Assembly (NCBI GenBank): GCA_954871525.1
Contig: OX940870.1
Span: 15,593,501 to 15,657,500 of the forward strand
DNA: 64,000 nt
Source: Parietaria judaica
Lineage: Eukaryota > Streptophyta > Magnoliopsida > Rosales > Urticaceae
Direction: 5' to 3'
Part shown: positions 48,696 through 58,720 of the stretch, in pieces
How positions within the stretch are numbered: the stretch's first letter is position 1
How the letters are laid out: every line of letters starts with the position of its first letter
Program-made: the position numbers and the translations under genes
The notes under the pieces: model-generated
Told to the model about the DNA's origin: nothing
What the model saw: the letters and a program-made list of their open reading frames with translations, nothing else
Databases searched by the model: none

Positions 48696-50492
48696 CTATG
48701 GTGTAGATTCGCCCAATGGCTTCCTCGGCCATTGGCTCCTCCACATCTTCCGACTCTTGGTCGGCCTGCTCTTCTGCCATGAGGAATTTTCCTCGTTTGG
48801 GAGGAGGAGCGTTGTTTGGTCTGGCCGATTGCTTCTGCTCGGGCTTCGTGCCTGTGCTCAGTCTAGCATTGGACTGTCGGGTTTGTCTGTACGCTCGCCC
48901 TCCGACCAGAAGAAATCCAGCGGCGAGCTCGACTATAAGGTACTTATCGGCTAGCCGGGCCCGTAGGACAATGCAATTCCTTGTATGGTGGCCATACCTT
49001 TGGTGGAAATCACACTATGCGCTCATGTCCCTGTTGTTGGGCGCCATGTCACCGGCGCTCATGTACAGCTCTTCTTGCTCGTTGGCTTCGGTTTCTTCCT
49101 CGGCCTCCGAGCTCAGATTGTAGACATGATTATGGGGGTGTGCGCTTCCCCCGGGGTGGTTTCCCATTCCTTGATTTGGGTGGGTGCGCCCCGGGCCTTG
49201 GTGCGTTCTTGGATGGCCCGAACTTCCTCTTTAGGGATTCGTGTTCTTCATCATGCTTAATCCAATTGGATGCACGATGGATCACGTCCTCTTTTGAGGT
49301 GTACCTATTGACCAAAATATCGGTCTTGAATCGGGAATCGTACCATAATCCGTTGGTTAGGGTGGCTATGGCCGTTTCATCTGCTAGTCCGTTGATTCGG
49401 ACCATCTTGGCCTTGAACCTCGTCATGAAGTCCCTGAGAGGCTCGTTTGCCCTTTGTTGTAGGGCGTACAAATTTTCCACGGTGGTTTCAGTCTCCATAA
49501 ACATGGAGAAGTGTTTGAAAAACACCATGGTCAGCTGACCGAAGCTATCGATCGAATTCGGTTCTTATTTGGAGAACCATTCCATTGCTTCCCCTGTGAG
49601 GTTTTCAGCGAAATACTGGCATCTCCCAGCATCCAGCTCGTGGATATCCAGGTTAGCCTGTCCTATGGCTATTCGGAATGCCCTCAGGTGTACCTTCATG
49701 TCAGTGGTCCCGTCGTATTTGGGTATATGAATCTGCCCGCCGTGCCTTAATCGAATGTCTGTGATTGCCGTTGAGAATGGATTTATTGTGGATTCTTCGG
49801 CCAGACGCTTGATCTCAGGAGTGGCAGATACAGCTTGGTGTATTTGGGAGTCCACTTTGGAGAGTTTTTCTCCCATTCTCTTCATGGTCCGTTTGAGCTT
49901 TTCCAGCTCGGAATTGTTTCGGGGCGCTGGTTCAGTTTAAGTGCGCTGGGAGTATGGGCCCGCTTGATTACTCCCTGAAGGTCGGGAGTAACCGTTTGAC
50001 CCATGGGGGGAAGGTAGTTCAGGATCTCTGCCCGGGATGGTATCGAGAATTGAACTCCGGTCAGGCGATTGCGCGATGGCTGGTTGCGAACGCCGGGGCT
50101 TGGAATCGAGGGGTGCTGTGCTTAGGCGGCAGAGGGAGCGCGTCCTCCGGCGGATCCGCCGGCTGGGGCGAAGTGCTCGGGCGCGGATCTATTGGAAGGG
50201 GCGCTTGATTGGTTCTCTGGGCTCGGGGATCGTTGGGGTCCTGGAATTCAAAGTGAACCATATTTACCCTCTCGTGATTCCTTTGCCCAGAGGTCTGCCC
50301 GATTTCGTTCACAGAATAAGGTGTCTGTTCGAACCGGGTCTGGCTGCTTATGAGGAGCTCAATTTTTCTTCTAAGCTCAACATTTTCAGCAGCCTGTTCT
50401 TGGAGGTGAGTTCTTAGGGCCTGCTCTTTGGCATTCTGGTCGGGGGTTACCTCGACCAGAGCGTCAGAGGCATGATTCTCCTCGGAACTCAT
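48696..50492 (-). pseudogene. gag: Tat element gag
   Basis: Minus-strand gag starting MSSEENHASDALVEVTPDQN at 50492. An N-terminal coiled coil and Pro-rich stretch come first. After a frame change (near 50061) comes HIPKYDGTTDMKVHLRAF...AEAMEWF-like, then an in-frame TAA. The retrotrans_gag core continues: NEPLRDFMTRFKAKMVRING and DILVNRYTSKEDVI (49528-49130). A second shift leads to CDFHQRYGHHTRNC (about 48965-49010), the C-X2-H-X4-H-X4-C knuckle of Tat gags, and an acidic tail. Not functional. Confidence 0.85.
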
Positions 50493-50534
50493 GGTTGTGT
50501 CTTAAGTACGACAGAGTTAGCAGGATCAAAGATT

Positions 50535-50551
50535 TCCCACAGACGCCGCCA
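50535..50551 (-). other. Tat element primer binding site
   Basis: On the minus strand TGGCGGCGTCTGTGGGA, three bases from the 5' LTR end. It differs by one base from TGGCGCCGTCTGTGGG, which I associate with Arg-tRNA priming in Ogre/Tat elements. Confidence 0.75.
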
Positions 50552-50554
50552 AAC

Positions 50555-51515
50555 TGTTGACGTGGTTTTGCATGCCAATGGTCAAGTGAATTGTGAATAG
50601 GATTTCGATTTGAATATGCTAAGATCTTTGTGGATCCTGACCTCCGCGTCGTCAATACTTTAGACGATGACACACGAATACAAAGGACGAAGAAAATAAA
50701 TTAAACACCAGAGTTTTTTAGAGAGGTTCGTCCCAATGCGGTAGTTGACTACGTCCTCTATACGATTATTGCTTTAAAATAGATGATCAATCGGAACCAC
50801 AGGCCAATTCCTGATAGATCGAAAATAAAAGATAAACACTCTGAATATACGAACTCTCACAGACTCTTTTCTCTCAATGGTGGATGCTTGCGTGCGTGTT
50901 AATGGGCCGCCTTCTTGCTTTTATAGGCGTCTGGTTTCTGCCCGTTGGAAGTGTACATTGGTGGTGGCTCCGAGTTTGGGGCTTGACTTGTTGCCGAGCT
51001 GACACGTGGGCCACGTCCTACGAGTTTGGCGTAGTGGTGGACTTTGACTTGTCGTCGTGGGGTTTGAATTTGGATTTAGGAGTTTGAATTGAGGTGGTGG
51101 ACTTGGTCTGCTCATGCTCGGATGGTGGGCTTTCATCTGCTCGGGCGCTTTATTTTTCTTCTGCTCGGGTCCTTTTGAGACAATCAGTCTGGGAAGAGCC
51201 TTGGGTGTTGGATTTGACCAAGTGTTGTTTTGAAGTGGGACTTTGAGTTCTGCTCGGAATTATCCTTTGAGAATATCTGTCCGGTCTTCTTTTTAACATA
51301 TTCTGCTCGGGTGAACATTTTGCCTTCTGGGCTTTTCATTTTGCTCGGGCCCGAACACGATTAAGTGCATAGTGGGCTTCTGGGCTTTGTATTTCATAAG
51401 CCCAATTATATATTAATATTCAATTATACTCACAACTTAGGCCATAATCAATTTAAATTATAAATTTAATTAATGACCTCATAATCCGATTGAAGAACGA
51501 ATTTTCACATCAACA
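50555..51515 (-). repeat. 5' LTR of the Tat element (961 bp)
   Basis: Complete LTR, TGTTGACGTGG to CACATCAACA on the plus strand. Core promoter TATAAAAG on the minus strand at 50925-50918. Very similar to the left LTR outside the 38383-39962 insertion, with scattered substitutions and short indels. Confidence 0.92.
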
Positions 51516-53822
51516 AGTATTTTTGGTATAAATACTAATACTTAACTTCTCTTATTTTCGATTTAAATAATAGTATCTTATTTAATATAAGTTAAAATCT
51601 GTTATTATTATAAATATCAAACCGTCTGTCAGAATGACACGATTCAAAAAGATAATTGTACAAAAAAATAATTTCCCACAACCCTAGGGATGTATTAGGA
51701 TTAAATTCAATCATCTTTTTACAGTTTCTGTACTGGCAAAAAGTTTTGTACTTTTGCCACTTTAGGATGATCATGATTTTTCATGTAACCAAGTTACAAA
51801 TCATATTGATCGATTCTATTCTATGTTCTAAGAAAATAATTTGTATTTGCGGTTTCGATCTTATGGAGCTACAAAGGGGACAAATGGAGACACATACTTA
51901 AGCTTCAGTGAAAGTGAAGAACTTTCACCAACTTCGGTTACAATTCCACAATAGCCCAAAGCTGAACTCTTAAGTATGCGTTAATTATATCTTCCTAATT
52001 CAAGAATCCATTGATACAATATGACTATCGAGAATCCAAGTTTTCCAATTATTATGATTCTTGTCTTACTAGGGTTGATCTCCGTAATCCCGTTTAGACG
52101 ACACTAGTTTTGTTTCTATTATTCTTGCAAAGTTACTCATCTAACGGTTTATGAAGTCATAGGGCTCCAATAAGTACTTCTCAGCTTCTCATAAATCGCA
52201 ACAAAAGAAATCATAAAGTTATTATTCATATCTGAAAAGTTGTTGAAAATTAAATTCTAAAAGACTTTGCTTTTAGAACCGAGTCGTTTTGACATATGAT
52301 ATATGATTTAGAGAATTTGAAAGTTTACGATCGTTTTTTGTAAATGTGAGAAATTTAATAACATGTCACAAATTTAAATGGTGGTGTTGCACCGCGACAT
52401 TTGTTGTGTGATATTGAGATCAGAAATTAAATTATATAATTTAATTATATGGATTTAAATTTAATTATTAATATTCTTATTGATAATTAATTAATAATTA
52501 ATAAATTTATATTATATAAATAATATATATATATATTTGGAATATATATGAAAGTTTAAAATTAATGCGGCCAAGTAAATGGGTGAGTTGGGCTCACACG
52601 AGTTTTCTTGGATTTGGACTTTCCAAATATGCGGCATAAATACCTATGTTTAGGTTTGAATGGAAAAACCTTGAAATTATCTTGTTCATTAGATCGGCCA
52701 CGTTTAATCTTAACAGTTGTATCATGATAATTAATTTGGAAACCCTAGTTCAAAAAAGACTTGGTAACCAAGTATGGATTTCAAAATTTCTTAATTAATT
52801 ATATCCATTGGATTAGTTTAATATTTAATCTTAACCATTGGATTGGAAATTAATTAACATGTAAATATGGAATGCAAAGTACGAGTTTATTATAAGGGAG
52901 GTCAAATTCTTTTGCTTGGTAATCAAGTTTGGAGAGTTGACTTTGTTCTCGATCAATATGGTCCATTAGATTGGTTATGGAATTAATTCCAACCATTGGA
53001 TCAAGGTTATTAATTTCAAATTTTTCATATGGGTACATAGGGAATTAAAATTGTATTATATATGGAAGTGATTGGGTAATTGATTTATTCATAGTTTCCC
53101 TATTTGGTTTAATCTTTAGTTAATTATAACCATTGGATCTTTGGTGATTCAATCTTGGCCATTGGTTTGGAGTGATTAATTATATTTGCCGATTATAGAA
53201 ATCTAAATTCAAGGAAGGAAACTTCCTTATTGGTTTTTTCATGAGCTTATAAATACAGGCTCATTCTACACATTTTATACATCTCTCCACAAAACAAGAA
53301 TTCGATTTCTCTCTCTAGAGTCTGCAAATTTCTTAGCCTCTGATATCTTTTTCTTGGTTCGGCTTAGTGAGACGTTGTTCTACGAAAGCTGTTAAAGAAC
53401 ACTCAGTTAAAGTTTTACGACGAAGTCCTGCCGGAGAAGCCCACGCTTCGGTACGAGGAGTCAAATAGAATATCCCGGAAGATCACGGGAGTTTCCCTCA
53501 GCATCGGCGAAGCCCTACCCAGTTCAGAACGCAACCAGAATTGTCATCACCTGAGGTACGGCGTTATGCATTGGGTCAATAAATGCAATCCTTTATTTCA
53601 AGTTCATTTATTTCCTATAGACTAAATTTTTAATAATGAATTTATGAAAAGTTAAATTAGGAATAATTTACCAGATCTTCATTTTGGTTATTATCCGATA
53701 GTCAGTTCGTTGTACGGATAACAAGTTTTTTGCTTTAAATAATTTTTATTAAATATTACTCGGACGGTTTGACGACATAAATCATGATAATATGAACGGG
53801 AAACGTAATAAACTTCCCAACA

Positions 53823-54340
53823 GGTGAGTCGGGTGCCTCTGGGCAATGCGATGCAGGACAGACCGAGGAAGCCAAAAGTATTGCCGTTGTGGATCGTAAT
53901 GTTTTACCGGGGGAAAGGAATCCAAACCGGTTCGTGAACACCGAATCTGTGCATGAATGTGGCCTGATACAATGGTATCACAATATTGAGAAGCTACCCA
54001 CTAATACGTTTGAGGATAGTGTGCACCTTCGTTTGGAGGATGAGGGGAATGGGTTCTGTGTAGGCATCCCTACCCCGGTCATATAGGTATTCTTGGGTGC
54101 CTCTCAATGATTGATGATGAAGCGACTCACCCTAATGCTTCCCAGCACCGCAATCATTTGTATATAGTGTACTAATCTGGACCATAGGGTGGCATCGTAC
54201 ATGGTACGGGCCTCCTCCCCCTCGTGGGTCAATCTGTTCGTGGGGTCCTTACTTATCACCATAATCGTGTGGATATGTTATCACCACTATGATTTACATG
54301 ATATAGCGGGCATGTGCATTTAACAAGCGAATTAGCTTTC
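53823..54340 (+). pseudogene. Gag-like/mobile-domain gene, 3' part
   Basis: Begins with the second GGTGA target copy and continues the reading broken at 35792. Open codons run to TAG at 54084 (VDRNVLPGERNPNRFVNTES, RLEDEGNGFCVGIPTPVI). Beyond this a frame reads SPSWVNLFVGSLLITIIVWI, a membrane-like stretch I cannot identify. The join is inferred from the target-site duplication. Confidence 0.4.
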
Positions 54341-54344
54341 AGTG

Positions 54345-54845
54345 TGTGTAACTTGTAGTCCTGCTGTGTTTTAGTAAAATTGCCGCTAGTGATTGCAGGT
54401 AACCGCTAATACTATGCATATAGAGATTTTGAGTTTTAAGTCAATAATTTTATTTTATTTTCCTTACTAATTAAATTAGTATATAGTTTCACATGTTTAA
54501 AAATAAATAGTTAATCAAACAAACAAGTGATGTATTAAATCAAGATACAAATCGTAGTCCCACTATGCTCTAGTAAAATTACTGCTAGTGTTTGCGAGTA
54601 ACCGCTAATACTACGCATATAGCGGTTTTGAGTTTCAAGTCAATAATTTTTTTTTTTTACTAATTAAATTAGTATATAGTTTCACGAGTTTAAGAATAAA
54701 TAGTTAATCAAACAAAAGAGTGATGTATTAAATCAAGATACAACTCGTAATCCCGCTATGTTCTAGTGAAATTACCGCTAGTAATTGTGGGTAAGCGCTA
54801 ATACTATGCATATAGCGGTTTTGAGTTTCAAGTCAATTAATTATG
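54345..54845 (+). repeat. Tandem repeat, about 195 bp, 2.5 copies
   Basis: Units start GTAGTCCTGCTGTG (about 54355), GTAGTCCCACTATG (about 54553) and GTAATCCCGCTATG (about 54748). They share CCGCTAGT, GTAACCGCTAATACTA, CATATAGCGGTTTTGAGT and AAATAGTTAATCAAACAAA words. Confidence 0.82.
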
Positions 54846-55158
54846 CGTAGGGATTCTTTAAATCTTCATCGGTTTTACTCTTTTTGAAAATTCTGGAAAA
54901 CGCTGAAAATTAAGGAGATAAAATAATAAACGAATGCATACAATTATTTCTTCTATTAAATACCATCCTAATGCCTTTAATTTCATCGTTGAAGACGAAC
55001 AATATTCTTAGCACCTAATTGCGATAAATGTGAAGTAATCTTCCTTTACCCCTATATATACTTGTAGTAGTTTAATGTGCGGATACATTTATTACTTTCA
55101 TCCATATATCTCCATAATTATAATCGCAATTTGAAGGCCAACAAGTATTCAGACCGCT
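54846..55158. other. Upstream region of BRCT copy 1
   Basis: AT-rich. A CCCCTATATATACTTGTA promoter-like stretch near 55050 recurs before copy 2 near 56730, so the duplication unit includes upstream sequence. Confidence 0.5.
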
Positions 55159-55913
55159 CCCAGTGGATTCCTCTCACCGAAGATTGAGATTTTGTTTTCA
55201 ACGTCGAAGAATGAAACAAATGTATTTATCTTCTTTTATTTGTAGTTTTATATTAGATCAAGGGTAAGATGCTTATAGTTCAATTGTTCATTTTTTAGGA
55301 TCTCTTTCGTAAGTTTGCGCAGTCGAAAGGGTATGAATATTCCATCCCGTGGGATGAAAATGTGACCCATCTTATTGTAGAGACAGACAATCAAAGAATA
55401 TGCACACAGAATCATAGATTATTCATGCCAATCCTCAAAGGATTATGGATTGTCCAAACTGTACGTAAATCCTATGACCTTTTAATTTTTGTATTCTAAT
55501 TTAACCTTAATAGAATTTTATATCTGCAGGGGTAAATCATGCATAGACGCTGAATCAATTGTAGATGAAGCGCCTTATGAGATCATTCAAGACTCTAATG
55601 GTCGAAGATCGCGCCAGCTAAACGCTATCAACAATGTAAGTTATTCACCAAATAGATCGTACACTATTACACTACTCGTAGATTATAAATGACAATTAAT
55701 TCATCTTGCCCTTTAATTATAGGCCCCGAAGCTCTTTGCCGCGATCAAATTTTTTTAGTCGGCTACAAGAGCCCTTGGCTAAATCATGTCCAATCTGTCG
55801 TCATACAAGGAGGAGTGATCGTTGTAAAAAATGAGGAAGAGTTTTTTCAATTTTGTCAAACTGATAGGGTTTTTATAATTTTCAACGACGATGTCGTGGA
55901 GCAGTTTTCATAA
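55159..55913 (+). pseudogene. BRCT-domain gene fragment, copy 1 (BRCA1/BARD1-type)
   Basis: Captured fragment of a tandem-BRCT gene; intact BRCT pairs of BRCA1/BARD1 bind phosphoproteins in DNA repair. Candidate exons: 55299 to about 55460 (LFRKFAQSKGYEYS, NVTHLIVETD, ILKGLWIVQT), 55530-55635 (CIDAESIVDEAPYEI...RSRQLNAINN) and 55723-55913 (LVGYKSPWLNHVQSVVIQGG, FFQFCQTDRVFIIF). The exon joins use GT/AG, and the wording W-V.SCI.A...DE.PYEI then APKLF..IKF.LVG is that of plant BARD1/BRCA1 C-termini. A T7 run at 55750-55756 is one base short of keeping the third exon in frame, and the second BRCT repeat is incomplete. No ankyrin, RING or PHD parts. Confidence 0.68.
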
Positions 55914-56395
55914 ATGTTAATCATAAAGAAGCAATTAGAATGTCGAGAAGACAGTCCGGCAAGAGTGTAAGGACACCGTTTGTTTTTGGATTCCATTGCA
56001 GCTTTTAGTTTGGCTGTTTTTGTTTGAGTTCTTAATATTTAATGTTATGTTGTTATCTTTTATTTCGAATTTTTATATTATTATATAAACTCGTTATTTA
56101 TCCTAGAATTTTTTTCTTTTATACCGTATATAATCTTTTCATTTATACAATTTTATATATTATTTACCGTGTAATATATATTTTCATTTATACCATCATA
56201 CCGCTACTTAATCTTATCATTTATACCCTCACACCGCTATATAATGTTAATATTCGTCCCTTTTTATTGTTAATATTTATTAAAGCGATGACCTTGTACA
56301 TTTTTATACATTTATAGGTATTTTATATGTATACCACTATATGTAATTTACATTGAATATTTATAGCGCTAGCACAACGGCGGTATCATTCATAA
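55914..56395. other. Downstream spacer with ACCGCTATA words
   Basis: AT-rich stretch with ATACCGCTACTTAATC, ACACCGCTATATAATG and ATACCACTATATGTAATTTAC words. The same series follows BRCT copy 2 (57500-57870), so this spacer was part of the duplicated unit. Confidence 0.6.
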
Positions 56396-56845
56396 AATGC
56401 AATCACATAATGTTTCTAAACCCCAAGCCCTAATTCAGATAATGCACAAACTAGCTGAAGTTCTGATACAGACACTCGATATAGAAATATTAATTTCAAA
56501 ACATGGCGCTTCCATTTGGTACAAAACCATCAAACTAATGGTTCTAGTAAATGCTTATATTAATCGAACCTATATATTTATTCCTTCAAACTAACGCTTC
56601 GATTTTATACAAAACCACCAAATTAATGGTCCTAGTAAATACCACCGTTATACGGGTAACCAGATCGTTGAAAATGAATGAGTATATGATACCACTTTAT
56701 TGCAATGAATGTGACCAAATCTACCATTACCCCTATATATACTTGTATTGGGTTATTGAGCGGTTACACTAAAGCCAGTTTTCACACCACTCCACAAATA
56801 TAATCACATTTTTTTTAAGGCGAATAATTATTCACAACACTCCCA

Positions 56846-57194
56846 ATGGCTGCCTTACCCGAAATCCAACGAAGAATGAAGTTTTCTTATGCATCATTAA
56901 GGCCGGAAACTAAGGTCCCAATCTTCTTTTATTAATAATTAATCTTAGATCAAGGGTAAGATGCTTATACTTCAGTTTTTCGTTTTTCAGGGTCTCTTGC
57001 TCAAGTTTGCGGAGTCTAAAGGGTATGAATGTTCCAACTCGTGGGGCTATAATGAGGGTGTGACCCATCATATTGTAGGGATAGACGGTGACGGATTTTT
57101 CAGATGGAATCGTCGAGGTCCATCTTAGATTCCTCTTGTCGATCATGAAAGGAATATGGATTGTCAACATCGACTGTACGTAATACTATGACCC

Positions 57195-57243
<49 letters not shown>

Positions 57244-57404
57244 GTTAACCTCAATACAAACGGCTAGGGAAGCCATTAATAGGTTTTTCATAATTTGCCA
57301 CGACACTTTCATTCAGAAGGTTTGCATAAATCGTAATCGTAGAAAAGCGATGATCATGGCGAGTGGCACTCTGGCGAGGTTCTATGCACACAGTTTGTTT
57401 CCAT
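56846..57404 (+). pseudogene. BRCT-domain gene fragment, copy 2
   Basis: Second copy of the module. ATG at 56846 opens MAALPEIQRRMKF. After an acceptor the BRCT exon starts at 56991 (GLLLKFAESKGYECSNSWGY, VTHHIVGIDGDG) and meets a stop at 57126. An ATT microsatellite (57195-57243) lies where exon 2 would be. The end (INRFFIICHDTF, 57270-57404) matches the end of copy 1 after the shift. It has decayed further than copy 1. Confidence 0.6.
57195..57243 (+). repeat. (ATT)n microsatellite
   Basis: About 16 ATT units inside BRCT copy 2. Confidence 0.9.
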
Positions 57405-57439
57405 AACACCTTTTAATTTGGATGTTTTTATTTTGAGGT

Positions 57440-58429
57440 GTCTGTATGGTGATTTTCTTAATATTATTTTAAACTGCTTATTTATCTTATATTTTTTTCA
57501 TTCATAGTTTATATAATCTATATACCGCCATATATGCTAATCATTTTATTGTAAAACCGCTATATGATTTTTTCATTTATGCCACCATATATGCCCTTCA
57601 TAAATTTTAATATTTATCCTACAAGTTTGTCATTAAAACTGTATTTAATATTTTCATCTATACCTCCTTACCGCTATATAATCTTGTCATGTTACCGCCA
57701 AACCGCTATATGATATTTTCAAATAAACCTCCATATATGATCATCTTTAATGTCAATATTATTTTAAAGAGATGAAATTAATCAAAATGTTTTTTTTTTA
57801 TGTATACCGCTATATGTAATTTACATTGAATATCAATAACGAGTGATTACCGCTGTATGTAATTATTTATGGTGATTATATTTGTAAAATAGGAATCTAC
57901 ATGTATTTTAACCTAAACTAATGATTTAAGCTATAACTAATAGTAGTTAATCGTCGAGTGGGCAACGTAAAATATACAGAGAAGAAAAAAATGGCTTCTG
58001 ATACTGATCGATGTGAGAAGGAAAATCCTAGAAGAAGACAAAAAGGAAAAGAGAACGAGAAAATAGCACGGGAGAATTAATAATAAAAAAAGGAGAAATA
58101 AGAAAAGTGCAGGCAAAGTAATAATAATAAAATAAGAGGAGAGAGAATTTATATTTCGCTTTACACCCTTCCACTTTAATGAAACGTATGGGTGCAAGAC
58201 ATGAACAATAATAAGGGTATCGCTCTTTAAAACGACCACTTAAGGTAATTTTGACAATTCACCCATCGGGATAGTGTATGTGCTATAGGAGAGACCCAGA
58301 TGATCAGGTTCGATGGATTTAGCGCGTGATGATGAGAGATGTGGGTGTTTGTGGTTCGATCGATCGATAGAGAGAGAGAGAGAGAGAGAGAGAGGGTGTC
58401 GATGGCCAGAGGGTGGGTTTAATTTTTGT
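57440..58429. other. MULE right interior, no recognised gene
   Basis: Repeats the ACCGCTATA spacer (to about 57870), then purine-rich sequence (57960-58150) with a minus-strand 100-codon hydrophobic frame that looks like chance T-rich translation. A CGATCGATCGATAGAGAG tract and a (GA)n microsatellite (58368-58395) end just before the right inverted repeat. Confidence 0.5.
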
Positions 58430-58720
58430 AATTTGTATTTTATTTATTTGTTTTGATTTATGATTTAGTTCTGACATTTTGAGTTGTTATAGATGATGAC
58501 GTGTCCAGTACATGTGGCAAATATATGCCCCGTCAGCAATAGGGTTAGCCACGTGGGAGCTGTCTAACAACTGTCTAACTGGGGAACAATGTTTCTAGAC
58601 AGGAATGGTTTGTCAACTCCCAAATGCTAAATTTGAGTACTATTGTCGCCATTTATAAAATTTGTATAAACAGTAGAGACTTTGACCAAAGTTTAGGTAC
58701 TTTTGCTGCAATTAACGCTA
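58430..58720 (-). repeat. Right terminal inverted repeat
   Basis: Complement of 29016-29305 over its whole length, with the substitutions and small gaps expected of an old element. The outermost shared bases are GTTAATTG-AGCAAAA. The next nine bases (58721-58729) nearly repeat those before the left end. Confidence 0.8.

Larger units (their letters stand above)
37726..51515 (-). mobile_element. Complete Tat/Retand-lineage Ty3/Gypsy retrotransposon
   Basis: LTRs TGTTGAC...ATCAACA at 50555-51515 (5' LTR, 961 bp) and 37726-40295 (3' LTR, swollen by a 1.58-kb insertion), with perfect target duplication AGTAT at 37721-37725 and 51516-51520. Minus-strand order is primer site, gag, protease, RT, RNase H plus a second archaeal-type RNase H region, integrase, then a long 3' region with an antisense gene and tandem repeats. 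The extra RNase H, Arg-tRNA-type primer site and antisense ORF point to the Tat (Ogre/Retand) group. All coding parts are broken. Confidence 0.92.
36938..52235 (-). mobile_element. Reverse-oriented related Copia LTR nested in the solo LTR
   Basis: Starts TGTTGGCTGTC, the complement of a Copia LTR 3' end, and its two pieces (36938-37725 and 51521-52235) match the reverse LTR at 62139-64000 in order. Shared words include CCGATGTATRCTYCRGAT, GTGGGCTCT, ACGATTCAAAA-GATAA, TTTTGCCACTT, TCTTATGGAG-TACAAAGGGGAC and CTTCGGTTACA. AAAGT flanks both sides (36933-36937, 52236-52240). The right end lacks the expected terminal CA, so it may be truncated. Confidence 0.65.
35793..53822 (+). mobile_element. 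Solo LTR of the long-LTR Copia, split by nested insertions
   Basis: TGTTGGACATGTGTCC at 35793 and CCCAACA ending at 53822, flanked by GGTGA at 35788-35792 and 53823-53827, a perfect 5-bp target duplication. The two LTR pieces (35793-36937 and 52241-53822) total about 2.73 kb, matching the full 2746-bp LTR at 19643-22388. The whole is therefore one solo LTR opened by a later insertion. Identity to the other copy is visibly lower (roughly 85% by eye), so it is older. Confidence 0.88.
29016..58720. mobile_element. Candidate Mutator-like element with captured genes, interrupted by nested LTR elements
   Basis: Framed by inverted repeats of about 290 bp. The interior holds fragments of at least five host-type gene families (LRR protein, DUF1985/ULP1-associated, F-box/FBA, gag- or mobile-domain-like, BRCT) and no transposase I can recognise. 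It is therefore best read as a non-autonomous Pack-MULE or Kaonashi (ULP1-type) MULE. Removing the LTR insertion (35793-53822 plus one GGTGA) leaves about 11.7 kb. A nine-base flanking direct repeat with one mismatch fits the 9-bp target duplication of Mutator elements, but it is AT-rich and weak. The alternative is two unrelated copies of one repeat in opposite orientation. Confidence 0.65.

Noticed and set aside
35793..53822. A complete Copia element with two LTRs at these ends
   Set aside because: The left piece is the first 1145 bp and the right piece the last 1582 bp of one LTR; together they make a single LTR, so this is a solo LTR with an insertion.
57937..58239. 100-residue minus-strand hydrophobic protein
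   Set aside because: Composed of Leu/Phe/Ser runs from T-rich DNA; no signal peptide plus domain pattern and no support from neighbours.
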